Position numbers and translations under genes: made by a program. A DNA stretch of 8,652 nt, taken from the NCBI GenBank assembly GCA_030628905.1, contig DAOVQB010000197.1, positions 1 to 8,652 on the forward strand, written 5' to 3'. The notes under the pieces were generated by a model. The model ran no database searches. It was not told the DNA's origin and worked only from the letters and a program-made list of their open reading frames with translations. How positions within the stretch are numbered: position 1 is the stretch's first letter; the number at the start of each line of letters is the position of its first letter. This document shows, piece after piece, positions 1-6,694 of this stretch. Origin of the DNA: DAOVQB01 sp023128935 (GTDB lineage: Bacteria > Eisenbacteria > RBG-16-71-46 > CAIMUX01 > WJJG01).

Positions 1-923
1 GGCTCATCTGCATCGCAGAGTCTCCTGATGATGCGAGGGCAACGCGGGTGGAAGCGACAGCCCTCGGGGGGATTGATCAAGTTTGGTGGCTCTCCTGGCG
101 GCACTTCCCTGAATCGGGAGACGTTCTCCGGGTCAGGGTCAGGAATAGCTGTGAGCAGGGCTTGTGCGTAGGGATGAAGCGGATTATGAATGATTTCGTC
201 CACAGTTGCCTTCTCCACTATTTTTGCCGCATACATGATGAAGACACGTTCCGAGAAATAGCGCACTGAGGAGAGATCATGCGTGACATATATCACACTG
301 AGGTCGTGGGCTTGCTGGATATTCTTGATCAAGTCCAGGATCTCTACTCGCACTGACGCATCCAGCATGGATACAGGCTCGTCGGCGGCTATCAGTCTGG
401 GGCGTAGTATGATGGCTCTGGCCAGCACCACCCGTTGCTGCTGGCCACCCGATAGCATGTGGGGGAACTTCTGTAGGAAGTCGTCAACGGGGATGAGTCT
501 CACCTCCTCCAGCGTCTGTCGAATGCGCTGGCCATGCTCGTGTTTGGGCACCTTGTTGGTGATCAGCGGCTCCCTCAGGATGGTGCCGACGTTCATAAAT
601 GGTGCCAGCGCACCGTAGGGGTCCTGCTGTACAAAGCCGACCTGTGATCGCAGCCAGGCGATGTCTTCCTTGTTGCCGGCGTGCACCAATCTTCCGTCAA
701 AAGTGATCTCTCCCTCGGTAGGCATGGCTAATCCCAGGATGAACCGCAGCAGGGTGGTCTTGCCAGAGCCGCTCTCGCCGACGACGGTGATTGCCTCTCC
801 CTGCCTGAGCTCAAAGCTCAGGCCGTCTAGTGCGCGGACGAAGCCGGCATGGAAGAAACCCCAGCGCTTCAGCGCAAACCAGACCCGCACGTCTTTAACG
901 GAGAGCAGTACCTTATCCTCCAT
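1..923 (-). CDS. ABC importer ATPase, DppF/OppF family (3' end cut by window edge)
   Basis: This is the second ATP-hydrolysing subunit of the importer, acting on the cytoplasmic face of the permease pair. The 307 residues in the window show a complete nucleotide-binding domain: Walker A GESGSGKTT (about 49-57), Q-loop around QQDP (99-102), ABC signature LSGGQQQR (157-164), Walker B LIAADEP (177-183) with catalytic Glu182, and the H-loop His215 in THD. The C-terminal oligo_HPY region follows, with NPLHPYAQALL and then PPNLINPPEGCRF and cysteines at 289, 295 and 303. The reading frame is still open at base 1, so only the last few dozen residues are missing. I chose ATG 923 because GAGG lies 8 nt upstream; it begins 4 bp after the upstream ATPase stop. 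An in-frame ATG at 941 would overlap the upstream gene by 14 bp and has a poorer ribosome site. The family is certain; the substrate is not. Confidence 0.95.
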   Translation of the reverse strand, partial: MEDKVLLSVKDVRVWFALKRWGFFHAGFVRALDGLSFELRQGEAITVVGESGSGKTTLLRFILGLAMPTEGEITFDGRLVHAGNKEDIAWLRSQVGFVQQDPYGALAPFMNVGTILREPLITNKVPKHEHGQRIRQTLEEVRLIPVDDFLQKFPHMLSGGQQQRVVLARAIILRPRLIAADEPVSMLDASVRVEILDLIKNIQQAHDLSVIYVTHDLSSVRYFSERVFIMYAAKIVEKATVDEIIHNPLHPYAQALLTAIPDPDPENVSRFREVPPGEPPNLINPPEGCRFHPRCPRIIRRLCDADE

Positions 924-927
924 CTTC

Positions 928-1938
928 CTAACCTCGTTCATACAGCCAACACTTCACCAGATCATCGCCGTGCACGAAGAGGGGGGGCTCTTCCTGGCAG
1001 CGCTCGAATCGCTTGGGACAGCGGAGTGCGAATCGGCAGCCCTCGGGCGGATTGAGTAGACTGGGCGGCTGACCGATTATGAACTCCGGTTTCTTGTCGA
1101 TTCGCAGAGTGGGCACGCTGGCCATGAGTGCCTGAGCGTACGGATGCAGCGGCTGGCGATAGAATCGCTCGGCCTTGCTGTGCTCCACCAGTTGCCCTGC
1201 GTACATGCAGATCACTTCATCCGCTATGTCGCTGGACGTGGCGATGTCATGCGTAATGAGTATGAAGCTCACGTCAAGCTCCTGCTTGATCTTCTTGAGA
1301 GCGTTCATGATGTTGGCCTGGGTCAGGACATCCAGCGCTGAAGTCGGTTCATCCAGGATGATGAGGGGCGGATTAGTAATGAGGGCCATGGCGATGATGG
1401 CACGCTGGCGCATCCCTCCAGAGAGCTCGAAGGCATAGCGATCCAGGAAAGCCGTCGGGATGCCAACGACGCGGAACACCTCCCTCGCCCGCTCGTAGGC
1501 CTCCGTCTTGCCCGTGTGCGTGTCCAGCAGCAGAGGCTCCGCTACCTGGAATCCCACTTTGAGGACGGGGTTGAGGGAGTTCATAGCTGCCTGCGAGACC
1601 AGGGATATTTTCCTCCACCGCACCTTTCTGCGGAACTGCTCGTCGCCAAGTTGCATCACATCAGTGCCGTTGAGGAAGACGCTCCCTGTGTAGGTGTCTA
1701 TGTTGCGCGGAAGAAGCCTGAGGATTGCCCGAGCCAGCGAAGTCTTGCCGCAGCCTGACTCGCCCACGATGGCCAGTGACCGGCGCCTGCCCAACTCAAA
1801 GCTCACATCCTCTACTGCCCGCACCACTCCATTGACCACGCGGAAATACAGAGAAAGCTGCTCTACCCTCAGGAGTGAGCCAGCATACCCTGTTGAGTCT
1901 CGACCCTTGCTGCTTTTCACGTCAGTTTGCTGGCGCAT
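928..1938 (-). CDS. ABC importer ATPase, DppD/OppD family
   Basis: First ATPase of the importer, 336 residues, a normal length for the DppD/OppD family. It pairs with the DppF-like subunit to energise transport through the two permeases. Visible in order: Walker A GESGCGKTS (59-67), Q-loop SQAAMNSLNP (115-124), signature LSGGMRQR (172-179), Walker B LIILDEP (192-198) with Glu197, D-loop SALD, and H-loop His230. The C-terminal oligo_HPY domain has QPLHPYAQAL (262-271) and four cysteines at 301, 307, 314 and 330, the arrangement linked to a [4Fe-4S] cluster in structurally studied Dpp/Opp ATPases. All catalytic residues are intact. A purine-rich GAGAAG precedes ATG 1938 by a few bases. The gene starts 9 bp after the DppC-like permease stop and ends 4 bp before the next ATPase, as expected in one operon. 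An N-terminal stretch of about 20 residues before the ATPase fold is polar and unremarkable. Confidence 0.97.
   Translation of the reverse strand: MRQQTDVKSSKGRDSTGYAGSLLRVEQLSLYFRVVNGVVRAVEDVSFELGRRRSLAIVGESGCGKTSLARAILRLLPRNIDTYTGSVFLNGTDVMQLGDEQFRRKVRWRKISLVSQAAMNSLNPVLKVGFQVAEPLLLDTHTGKTEAYERAREVFRVVGIPTAFLDRYAFELSGGMRQRAIIAMALITNPPLIILDEPTSALDVLTQANIMNALKKIKQELDVSFILITHDIATSSDIADEVICMYAGQLVEHSKAERFYRQPLHPYAQALMASVPTLRIDKKPEFIIGQPPSLLNPPEGCRFALRCPKRFERCQEEPPLFVHGDDLVKCWLYERG
932..935 (-). promoter_or_regulatory. Ribosome binding site deciding the start of the DppF-like ATPase
   Basis: GAGG lies 8 nt before ATG 923 and inside the last codons of the upstream ATPase gene. It favours the start at 923 over the in-frame ATG at 941 and suggests translational coupling. 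Confidence 0.6.
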
Positions 1939-1947
1939 ATCTTCTCA

Positions 1948-3279
1948 TCACATTGCCCTCAACCTCGGGTTGAAGATCCGGTCAAGGCTATACCCCACCA
2001 GTGCAAAGCCAGTACCTAACATCATGAGCAGGAGTGAAGGCTGGACAATCCAGTAGTATTGCCCTCGGAGGAGTGCGTCGTTCACCCGTGCATCGTATAT
2101 GATCTTGCCCCAGGTGGGGAGGATGGGGTCTCCCAAGCCGAGCACGGCCAGCGAAGCCTCTATAAACACAAAAGTAGGGATCACCGTGACGAACTGGGGC
2201 AGAAGAATCGGCGCTAACCGGGGCATGAGGTACCGGAAGATGATCCGCCAGTTTCCCGCCCCGTACGCCTGCGCTGCCTCGATGTAGAGCGACTCCTTGG
2301 CTTGAAGGAACATGGCCCTGTACACCTTCATAGAGGCGCTGAACACGTTTAAGGCGATAACGACCCCGAGCATGGTCCAGATGCTGCGCGAATAGACGTA
2401 ACCGATAACAATCAGGAGGGGCAGCAGCGGCAGGATCATGCTGAGCTCGACCAACCGATTGAAGATAGCATCCACCTTTCCCCCAAACCACGTCGCGATC
2501 GCCCCGAGGACAAAAGTACTGACCTGGGCACCAACGGCAGCCAGCACGCCGAATATGAGCGCAATGGGCATTCCCCAGAGCAGGGCTACGCCTAGGTCGC
2601 GCCGGCGATGGTCAGTGCCGAACAGGCCTTCCACCTGACCGTAAACCACCAATCGGGACGTGATCTCAGCCTCCTCCGGAAGCTCGGCCCGCAACACCAG
2701 CTGGTAGTCTCCTATGACCGGGCTCTCTCTATTACCCGGGGCGGTAAACAGCCCCTTATGGGGAAGGCGCGTCAGCCGATTGCGAAGGTCCGCGTCCTGC
2801 GAGATGCGGTAGACGTCTGAACCTAGTGTGCGACGGTCCTCCTGCAGAGTTATCGTCTCATGCCCGGGCGTCTCCCAGAATACGGAGATATAGTACGGCG
2901 CCTCCCCTCCTGTCACCCGCGTGGATAGCGTCAACTCCTTGGGGAAGCCGTCATAGTCGAAACGGAATGGCAACAGGACCTCCACCAGCTTGCGGTTTTC
3001 GCCCAGCGCCTCGACTCGCGTGATGGCATCCTCGCTCGGAACGATGATCGTCCGGGCCAGGCGGTCGCTCGTCAGCCAGTCCACCAGAACGGGCTCGGCG
3101 TTCTTAGGGTTGTCGTCCCATACGCCCGGCCCGCCTCGCCACAGTCTGATGGCCTCGTCATAGGGTATGGCGATGACCGCATACAATGAGATAATCACCA
3201 TAATGACCAGGAGCGTCAGCCCGGCTACCAAAGATGGGTATCGCCGGAGGTCACGGAGCCTTGTCAGCAAATTGCTCAT
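1948..3279 (-). CDS. ABC importer permease, DppC/OppC family, with large extracytoplasmic insertion
   Basis: Second membrane channel subunit, 443 residues against about 300 for typical DppC/OppC. A short basic N-terminus leads into membrane segment 1 (about 17-38). Residues about 41-220 are largely hydrophilic, rich in short beta-like stretches, and should lie outside the membrane. The family hallmark GTDHRRRDLG (221-230) follows, then the permease core with hydrophobic segments near 231-263, 280-296, 301-316, 356-381 and 411-434. The cytoplasmic EAA coupling loop reads IEAAQAYG...IFRYLMP (333-353), and the ending DRIFNPRLR is typical. Comparable family members have only about 35-40 residues between segment 1 and the GTD motif, so roughly 140 residues are extra here. 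AAGGA lies 8 nt before ATG 3279, inside the end of the upstream permease gene, with a 3-bp intergenic gap that implies coupled translation. Confidence 0.95.
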   Translation of the reverse strand: MSNLLTRLRDLRRYPSLVAGLTLLVIMVIISLYAVIAIPYDEAIRLWRGGPGVWDDNPKNAEPVLVDWLTSDRLARTIIVPSEDAITRVEALGENRKLVEVLLPFRFDYDGFPKELTLSTRVTGGEAPYYISVFWETPGHETITLQEDRRTLGSDVYRISQDADLRNRLTRLPHKGLFTAPGNRESPVIGDYQLVLRAELPEEAEITSRLVVYGQVEGLFGTDHRRRDLGVALLWGMPIALIFGVLAAVGAQVSTFVLGAIATWFGGKVDAIFNRLVELSMILPLLPLLIVIGYVYSRSIWTMLGVVIALNVFSASMKVYRAMFLQAKESLYIEAAQAYGAGNWRIIFRYLMPRLAPILLPQFVTVIPTFVFIEASLAVLGLGDPILPTWGKIIYDARVNDALLRGQYYWIVQPSLLLMMLGTGFALVGYSLDRIFNPRLRAM

Positions 3280-3282
3280 TGG

Positions 3283-4368
3283 TTACGTCCTTGTGGCCCC
3301 GCCACCCACCCTTACTCGAGGGTCGAGCGCTGCATAGATGAAATCCAGGAAGAAGACGCTGATTGCCAGGAGATATCCAAAGATCACCACCGACCCCACG
3401 ATGACCGGCGTGTCGTTCATCCCAATTGCCTGAAAAAGGAGTCTCCCCAGTCCGGGCCAGTTGAACACTGTCTCCAGAATGATCTGCCCCAGCCACATCG
3501 TAATGATCACAAGCAGGAAATTCGTGATGATGGGCGGCAGCGTAGGTCGCAGGATATACCGTCTCTCAATCGCCCTTGGCGACAGCCCCTTCGCCTTGGC
3601 CAGCTCCACGTAGTCCTCGCTCGAGTAAATGAGGAAGAATGTGCGCCAGGCGTGAATGGTAGCGAAGAGGGCGCCGATCACTACAGCCGACACTGGCAAG
3701 ATCATGTGCTTGAGCACGCTCAAGGCGTAGGCCCACGTTCCCTCTGGCGGGGGAGCCGCCACCATGCGGCCCCAGGGCAGGACATTCAGTACCGCGGCGA
3801 AGATGAGAATGAGGAACAGGCCATAGAACCAGCCAGGCGCTGCCGAACTCGGCGCCAACGCGATGGTCAGACGGTCAAGGAACCCGCCATAGCGGCGTGA
3901 CAGAAAGAGACCGAGGAAAACGCTGAAGAAGAAGAGGAAGAGCTGTGCTGTGGCGAAAAGGAACAACGTGGGTGGCAGTCGCTCCAGCAGGATTTTACGC
4001 ACCTGCATTGAGCCACTGTCGCTGAGTAAGTTCTCCGACCGCCCGAGGTTCAGGGTCATGGCATTGATCAGGTAACGTCCTGACCGCACCGGAAACGGCA
4101 GGTTGAGCCCCTGGCGGACCTCTTCCGCCGCTACCTCCTGTTCAATCAGCTCCAGGCGCTCCGACCGAGTCAGGCCCATAAATGCGGGATTGGCAGAAAT
4201 AGCGGACGTGATCTCGAAGCGAATCTGGGCCTTGCGCATATCGTCCAGGAGCCCGCCCCAGTTGATAATCACAATGGTTAGGTATATGGCGATCCAGAGG
4301 ACGGCCCACAGGGTTAACACCCTGAGCAGCGAGAACCTTGCTAGTCTTGCTATGGCGCTCCTCAGCAT
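3283..4368 (-). CDS. ABC importer permease, DppB/OppB family
   Basis: First channel subunit; 361 residues from the start chosen here. Membrane segment 1 is near residues 13-37. A long extracytoplasmic stretch (about 38-130) ends in the family motif LNLGRS (106-111) and ERLPPTLFLF (129-138). Further hydrophobic segments lie near 137-156, 178-198, 222-242, 278-298 and 322-346. The EAA loop is YVELAKAKGLSPRAIERR (253-270) followed by LRPTLPP, and the family signatures ETVFNWPGLGRLLFQAI (299-315) and ALDPRVRVG (347-355) close the protein. The frame runs upstream to ATG 4449, but that codon overlaps the -10 box of a strong promoter and would not be in the transcript, and the intervening residues are not family-like. 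ATG 4368 is therefore preferred. It heads the four-gene permease-ATPase operon. Confidence 0.94.
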   Translation of the reverse strand: MLRSAIARLARFSLLRVLTLWAVLWIAIYLTIVIINWGGLLDDMRKAQIRFEITSAISANPAFMGLTRSERLELIEQEVAAEEVRQGLNLPFPVRSGRYLINAMTLNLGRSENLLSDSGSMQVRKILLERLPPTLFLFATAQLFLFFFSVFLGLFLSRRYGGFLDRLTIALAPSSAAPGWFYGLFLILIFAAVLNVLPWGRMVAAPPPEGTWAYALSVLKHMILPVSAVVIGALFATIHAWRTFFLIYSSEDYVELAKAKGLSPRAIERRYILRPTLPPIITNFLLVIITMWLGQIILETVFNWPGLGRLLFQAIGMNDTPVIVGSVVIFGYLLAISVFFLDFIYAALDPRVRVGGGATRT

Positions 4369-4381
4369 AGCGCGGCTGTAT

Positions 4382-4390
4382 CCTCCCTCC
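4382..4390 (-). promoter_or_regulatory. Ribosome binding site for the DppB-like permease
   Basis: A double GGAGGGAGG sits upstream of ATG 4368. The nearer GGAGG is 13 nt from the ATG, slightly long, but no other start codon in frame lies between them. It supports 4368 over the upstream ATG at 4449. Confidence 0.65.
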
Positions 4391-4425
4391 GCACCCCTTA
4401 CCTGACCACTGCTCTCTCCACACTG

Positions 4426-4439
4426 GCGGTTTACACCGC
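4426..4439 (-). repeat. Short palindrome at the predicted transcription start (possible operator)
   Basis: GCGGT and ACCGC arms separated by 4 bp lie immediately downstream of the -10 box and span the expected +1. This is a typical place for a repressor site, or it could form a small stem at the 5' end of the mRNA. The regulator is unknown, and 5-bp arms are not rare, so the evidence is mainly positional. Confidence 0.4.
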
Positions 4440-4469
4440 AGTATAGCATCGCCTTGTTCAGCGCGTCAA
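4440..4469 (-). promoter_or_regulatory. Sigma70-type promoter with extended -10, driving the permease-ATPase operon
   Basis: Reading the minus strand, TTGACG (4469-4464) is followed after 18 nt by TATACT (4445-4440). Each box has one mismatch to the TTGACA/TATAAT consensus. TG at 4448-4447, one base before the -10, makes an extended -10 element. Predicted transcription start is near 4433, giving a leader of about 65 nt before ATG 4368. This is the best promoter I found in the window. Confidence 0.75.
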
Positions 4470-4474
4470 GGCCG

Positions 4475-4492
4475 TGTGCTGGTTGTGCTGGT
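4475..4492 (-). repeat. Tandem 9-bp direct repeat abutting the -35 box (possible activator site)
   Basis: On the minus strand ACCAGCACA occurs twice with no gap, 5 bp upstream of the -35 box, at about -42 to -59 relative to the predicted start. Contiguous direct repeats in this position are commonly bound by activators such as response regulators. No regulator gene is visible in the window, so its function is inferred from position. Confidence 0.45.
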
Positions 4493-4500
4493 GTTTGACG

Positions 4501-4530
4501 ATTTTATCGCCGCTAACTGTTACGCGACAA
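4501..4530 (-). promoter_or_regulatory. Possible second, upstream promoter for the permease-ATPase operon
   Basis: TTGTCG (4530-4525), 18 nt, then TAAAAT (4506-4501) on the minus strand. The -10 matches 5 of 6 consensus bases, the -35 only 4 of 6. It would start transcription near 4494, just upstream of the direct repeat. Weaker than the promoter at 4440-4469. Confidence 0.3.
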
Positions 4531-4672
4531 TGTCACCATCAAGGAGACGGCGGTATTGAGCAAGAGATAACGGAAGAGACCAGCGCTGTTGAACGGGATG
4601 GAGATGGGCAGCATCACGGCAAGGGAGGCATATCAGGTGCCAGGTCCCTGGCTACGCCATGTGAGGAGAACA
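4531..4672. other. Remainder of the beta-helix/permease intergenic gap, nothing convincing
   Basis: The 304-bp gap between the beta-helix gene stop and the DppB-like start has its control elements in the half nearer the permease gene. This half has no supported gene and no clear terminator for the beta-helix gene, so read-through into the permease operon is possible. A 6-bp inverted repeat (4639-4652) has only a 2-nt centre and no T run. Confidence 0.6.
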
Positions 4673-6646
4673 CTAGAGGCGCATATCCAGTTCGCCGCCC
4701 TCGGCTGTGGAGAGGAAGTCGAGTTCCGGCACGGATACATTGCCCCATGAGTTGCCCTCGAGCACGTTGCTGCTGCCCGATATACGGCCACGGAAGAGCC
4801 ACGGGCTGGTCCGGAAAGTGGGCCGCTCGAAAATGGCCACTCCGAACCCAGCGTTTTCAGCTATTGTGTTCCAGCCTATGACTGCCTGAGGGGAGCCCCA
4901 GACAACGACCCCTCCCGCCCCTCCATTGCTGGCGATGGTGCAACCAGTGATGGTGATCTGAGCAGAATCGGCGGCCACGATGCCATGTTCACTGTTGTCC
5001 GAAATGACCGATGCCGTGATGGTGGCCTGGGCGGTGTCGCCCACAAAGACGCCGCGTCCCTCATTTCCGGTAATGCTGGAGTCAATGAGTTCCGCAGAAG
5101 CCGAATGCGAGAGGTTGATACCATCCGCGTTCTGGGAGACGGTGCTGTTCACGACAAGCGTGCTGGCTCCAGCAGATATCAACAATCCTTCCGCCCCTCC
5201 GCTCACCGTGACTCCCGACAGATGGAGGTCGGCCCCATCCACCAGTGAGAGCACAGCCAGTGCGTCGCTCTTTCCTCTCAGCGTAACCTGTCCATCACTG
5301 GCTTCGATGATCAGTTTCTTCTGGATGGTGAGCGTAGCCGTGTATTCCCCCGGTTCAAGAATCAGCCTTCCACCGGGAAGCAGGACGTCAACCGCCTCTT
5401 GAAGCGAAGTACAGCACGGGTCGGGCCAGGTGATCACAGATTCGCGGGGTTCCTTTAAAGGAACCCGCAGTGCGCCCGATAGGTTGCCCCCCATGTCAAG
5501 GCCATTGGCGCGGAACTGGTTGCCTCCACCGGTAGCTCCAGAAAGGGAGGAGGAGAAGAGCCCGTATCCGGCGTTTTCCTCGATGAGGCAGTCCCTCAGC
5601 TCCGCTTGGCTGGTACCCGTGATCCACATACCACGCCTGTTACCAGAGATGACGGAGGCCGAGACGGCCACAGAAGCCGAGCGCTGTACCCTGATGCCGT
5701 CGAATCTGCTAAGAGAAATGGTAGAGCTGGCAATCGTGGCCCGGGCTGCGCCGGTCACTTCAATCCCGTGCCAGTTAGACAGTACGTTGGTGTCTGTCAT
5801 CTCCAATCTCACAGCATCCTCAGCCATTATCCCATGGGCAGCATTTCCGGAGACTTGGCTCCGTGCTAACTGCACTTCGCTCTGGCCGGTCAGCAGGATG
5901 CCGCATTCCCCGTTGTCGGACACCAGGCTATCATTGAGCGCCACCTTTGCTTCGTCCCGTAGCCAGAGGCCGTGACCGCGGTTCCCCGAGACCTCAGAGG
6001 CAAGCAACGTGGCCTGAGCAGAACCGGAAAGCCAGAGGGCGTGCCCTGTATTTCCCTGGATCTGACAATCGACGATGCTGGCCTGGGCTGAGCCTGTCAG
6101 TGCAATACCTCGCTGGGGGCTGTCAGACACGGTGCAGCTGGTAAGAGTCAGGCTGGCTGAATCGGAGACCTGCACTCCGTAAAGCTTGCCGAAGATGACA
6201 CAGTCCCTGACCTCTGCCGCCGCCCAGCCGCTGATTTCGACTGCGCAGCCTCCGCCCCGGCCGGAAATCGTGAGTCCTTCGAGCCTCACGGTAATTGGGC
6301 CAGCATCTTGATCTGTGACCTGCCCGATAGGGTCGGAGATCAACGCTGCCTGGATGGTAGTCGTGCCGGCACCTCTTCCCACTAGCGATAGTGACTTGTC
6401 GATCACGAGGCGCCCCGTCCATTCGCCCCCGGCCAGGCAGATGATGTCTCCCCCCTCAGCGGCGTCGATTGCCTCCTGTATGGACTGGCCGGACGGGACC
6501 GTCATCGCGCATTCGGGCTGGCGGTGAAGCCAGGGACGAGTAACGCCGAGTACAATCGCGAGCGCTGTGACGCACAGAATCAACAGAAGACGTTTTCGAC
6601 TTGAGTTGCACAGTCTTTGTCTCATTGACGTGGAGGCTGTTCCCAT
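4673..6646 (-). CDS. Extracytoplasmic protein with two tandem parallel beta-helix domains
   Basis: 657 residues. A basic N-terminus (RQRLCNSSRKR) and a hydrophobic stretch (about 20-35) form a signal peptide or membrane anchor; no lipobox is apparent. Domain 1 (about 47-390) opens with IQEAIDAAEGGDIICLAGGEW, the typical first coil of NosD/CASH-type right-handed beta-helices, followed by about eight regular coils of 22-23 residues (roughly 180-362) of the form GI.L.GSAQA.I..S.VSGN..H. A linker (about 390-405) leads to domain 2, which restarts with LQEAVDVLLPGGRLILEPGEY (415-435) and adds about five more coils to about 640. A recurrent Asn at the SGN turn suggests a stacked Asn ladder. No catalytic acidic cluster can be assigned, so it may bind rather than cleave. 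The fold suits carbohydrate or surface-polymer binding, but substrate and activity are unknown. The start is uncertain: ATG 6646 and in-frame ATG 6625 both lack a good ribosome site. Confidence 0.9.
   Translation of the reverse strand: MGTASTSMRQRLCNSSRKRLLLILCVTALAIVLGVTRPWLHRQPECAMTVPSGQSIQEAIDAAEGGDIICLAGGEWTGRLVIDKSLSLVGRGAGTTTIQAALISDPIGQVTDQDAGPITVRLEGLTISGRGGGCAVEISGWAAAEVRDCVIFGKLYGVQVSDSASLTLTSCTVSDSPQRGIALTGSAQASIVDCQIQGNTGHALWLSGSAQATLLASEVSGNRGHGLWLRDEAKVALNDSLVSDNGECGILLTGQSEVQLARSQVSGNAAHGIMAEDAVRLEMTDTNVLSNWHGIEVTGAARATIASSTISLSRFDGIRVQRSASVAVSASVISGNRRGMWITGTSQAELRDCLIEENAGYGLFSSSLSGATGGGNQFRANGLDMGGNLSGALRVPLKEPRESVITWPDPCCTSLQEAVDVLLPGGRLILEPGEYTATLTIQKKLIIEASDGQVTLRGKSDALAVLSLVDGADLHLSGVTVSGGAEGLLISAGASTLVVNSTVSQNADGINLSHSASAELIDSSITGNEGRGVFVGDTAQATITASVISDNSEHGIVAADSAQITITGCTIASNGGAGGVVVWGSPQAVIGWNTIAENAGFGVAIFERPTFRTSPWLFRGRISGSSNVLEGNSWGNVSVPELDFLSTAEGGELDMRL
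5447..5466. repeat. Perfect 20-bp palindrome inside the beta-helix gene
   Basis: GGGTTCCTTTAAAGGAACCC is fully self-complementary and falls in the codons of the linker between the two beta-helix domains (protein RVPLKEP region). Allowing one bulged G, the arms extend by two more bases. It could be a DNA-binding site or a junction scar; as RNA the central bases would open to form a hairpin loop. Confidence 0.85.
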
Positions 6647-6665
6647 CTAAGATCGGCAGCAGTGC

Positions 6666-6694
6666 ATTCTAGCAGTTCACCGGTAGAAAGCCAA
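6666..6694 (-). promoter_or_regulatory. Sigma70-type promoter with extended -10 for the beta-helix gene
   Basis: TTGGCT (6694-6689), 17 nt, then TAGAAT (6671-6666) on the minus strand. The -10 matches 5 of 6 consensus bases, TG is placed correctly for an extended -10, and the -35 matches 4 of 6. Predicted start is near 6659, only about 13 nt before ATG 6646 and about 34 nt before ATG 6625. The very short leader for 6646 makes 6625 a real alternative start. Confidence 0.6.

Noticed and set aside
921..941. ATG 941 as the start of the DppF-like ATPase
   Set aside because: It would overlap the upstream gene by 14 bp with a weak ribosome site, while ATG 923 has GAGG at 8 nt spacing.
661..1059. 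132-codon plus-strand frame across the junction of the two ATPase genes
   Set aside because: Antisense to the conserved Walker A region of one ATPase and the cysteine region of the other; no ribosome site or family resemblance.
4639..4652. Inverted repeat GCCAGG-N2-CCTGGC after the beta-helix gene as a terminator
   Set aside because: The 2-nt centre leaves at most a 5-bp stem and no T run follows.
4474..4881. 135-codon plus-strand frame spanning the beta-helix/permease gap
   Set aside because: It overlaps the 3' end of the beta-helix gene and the promoter and repeat elements, and the product looks random.
5430..5975. 181-codon plus-strand frame opposite the beta-helix gene
   Set aside because: Low-complexity product, antisense to the regular coil-encoding sequence whose minus-strand reading explains the pattern.
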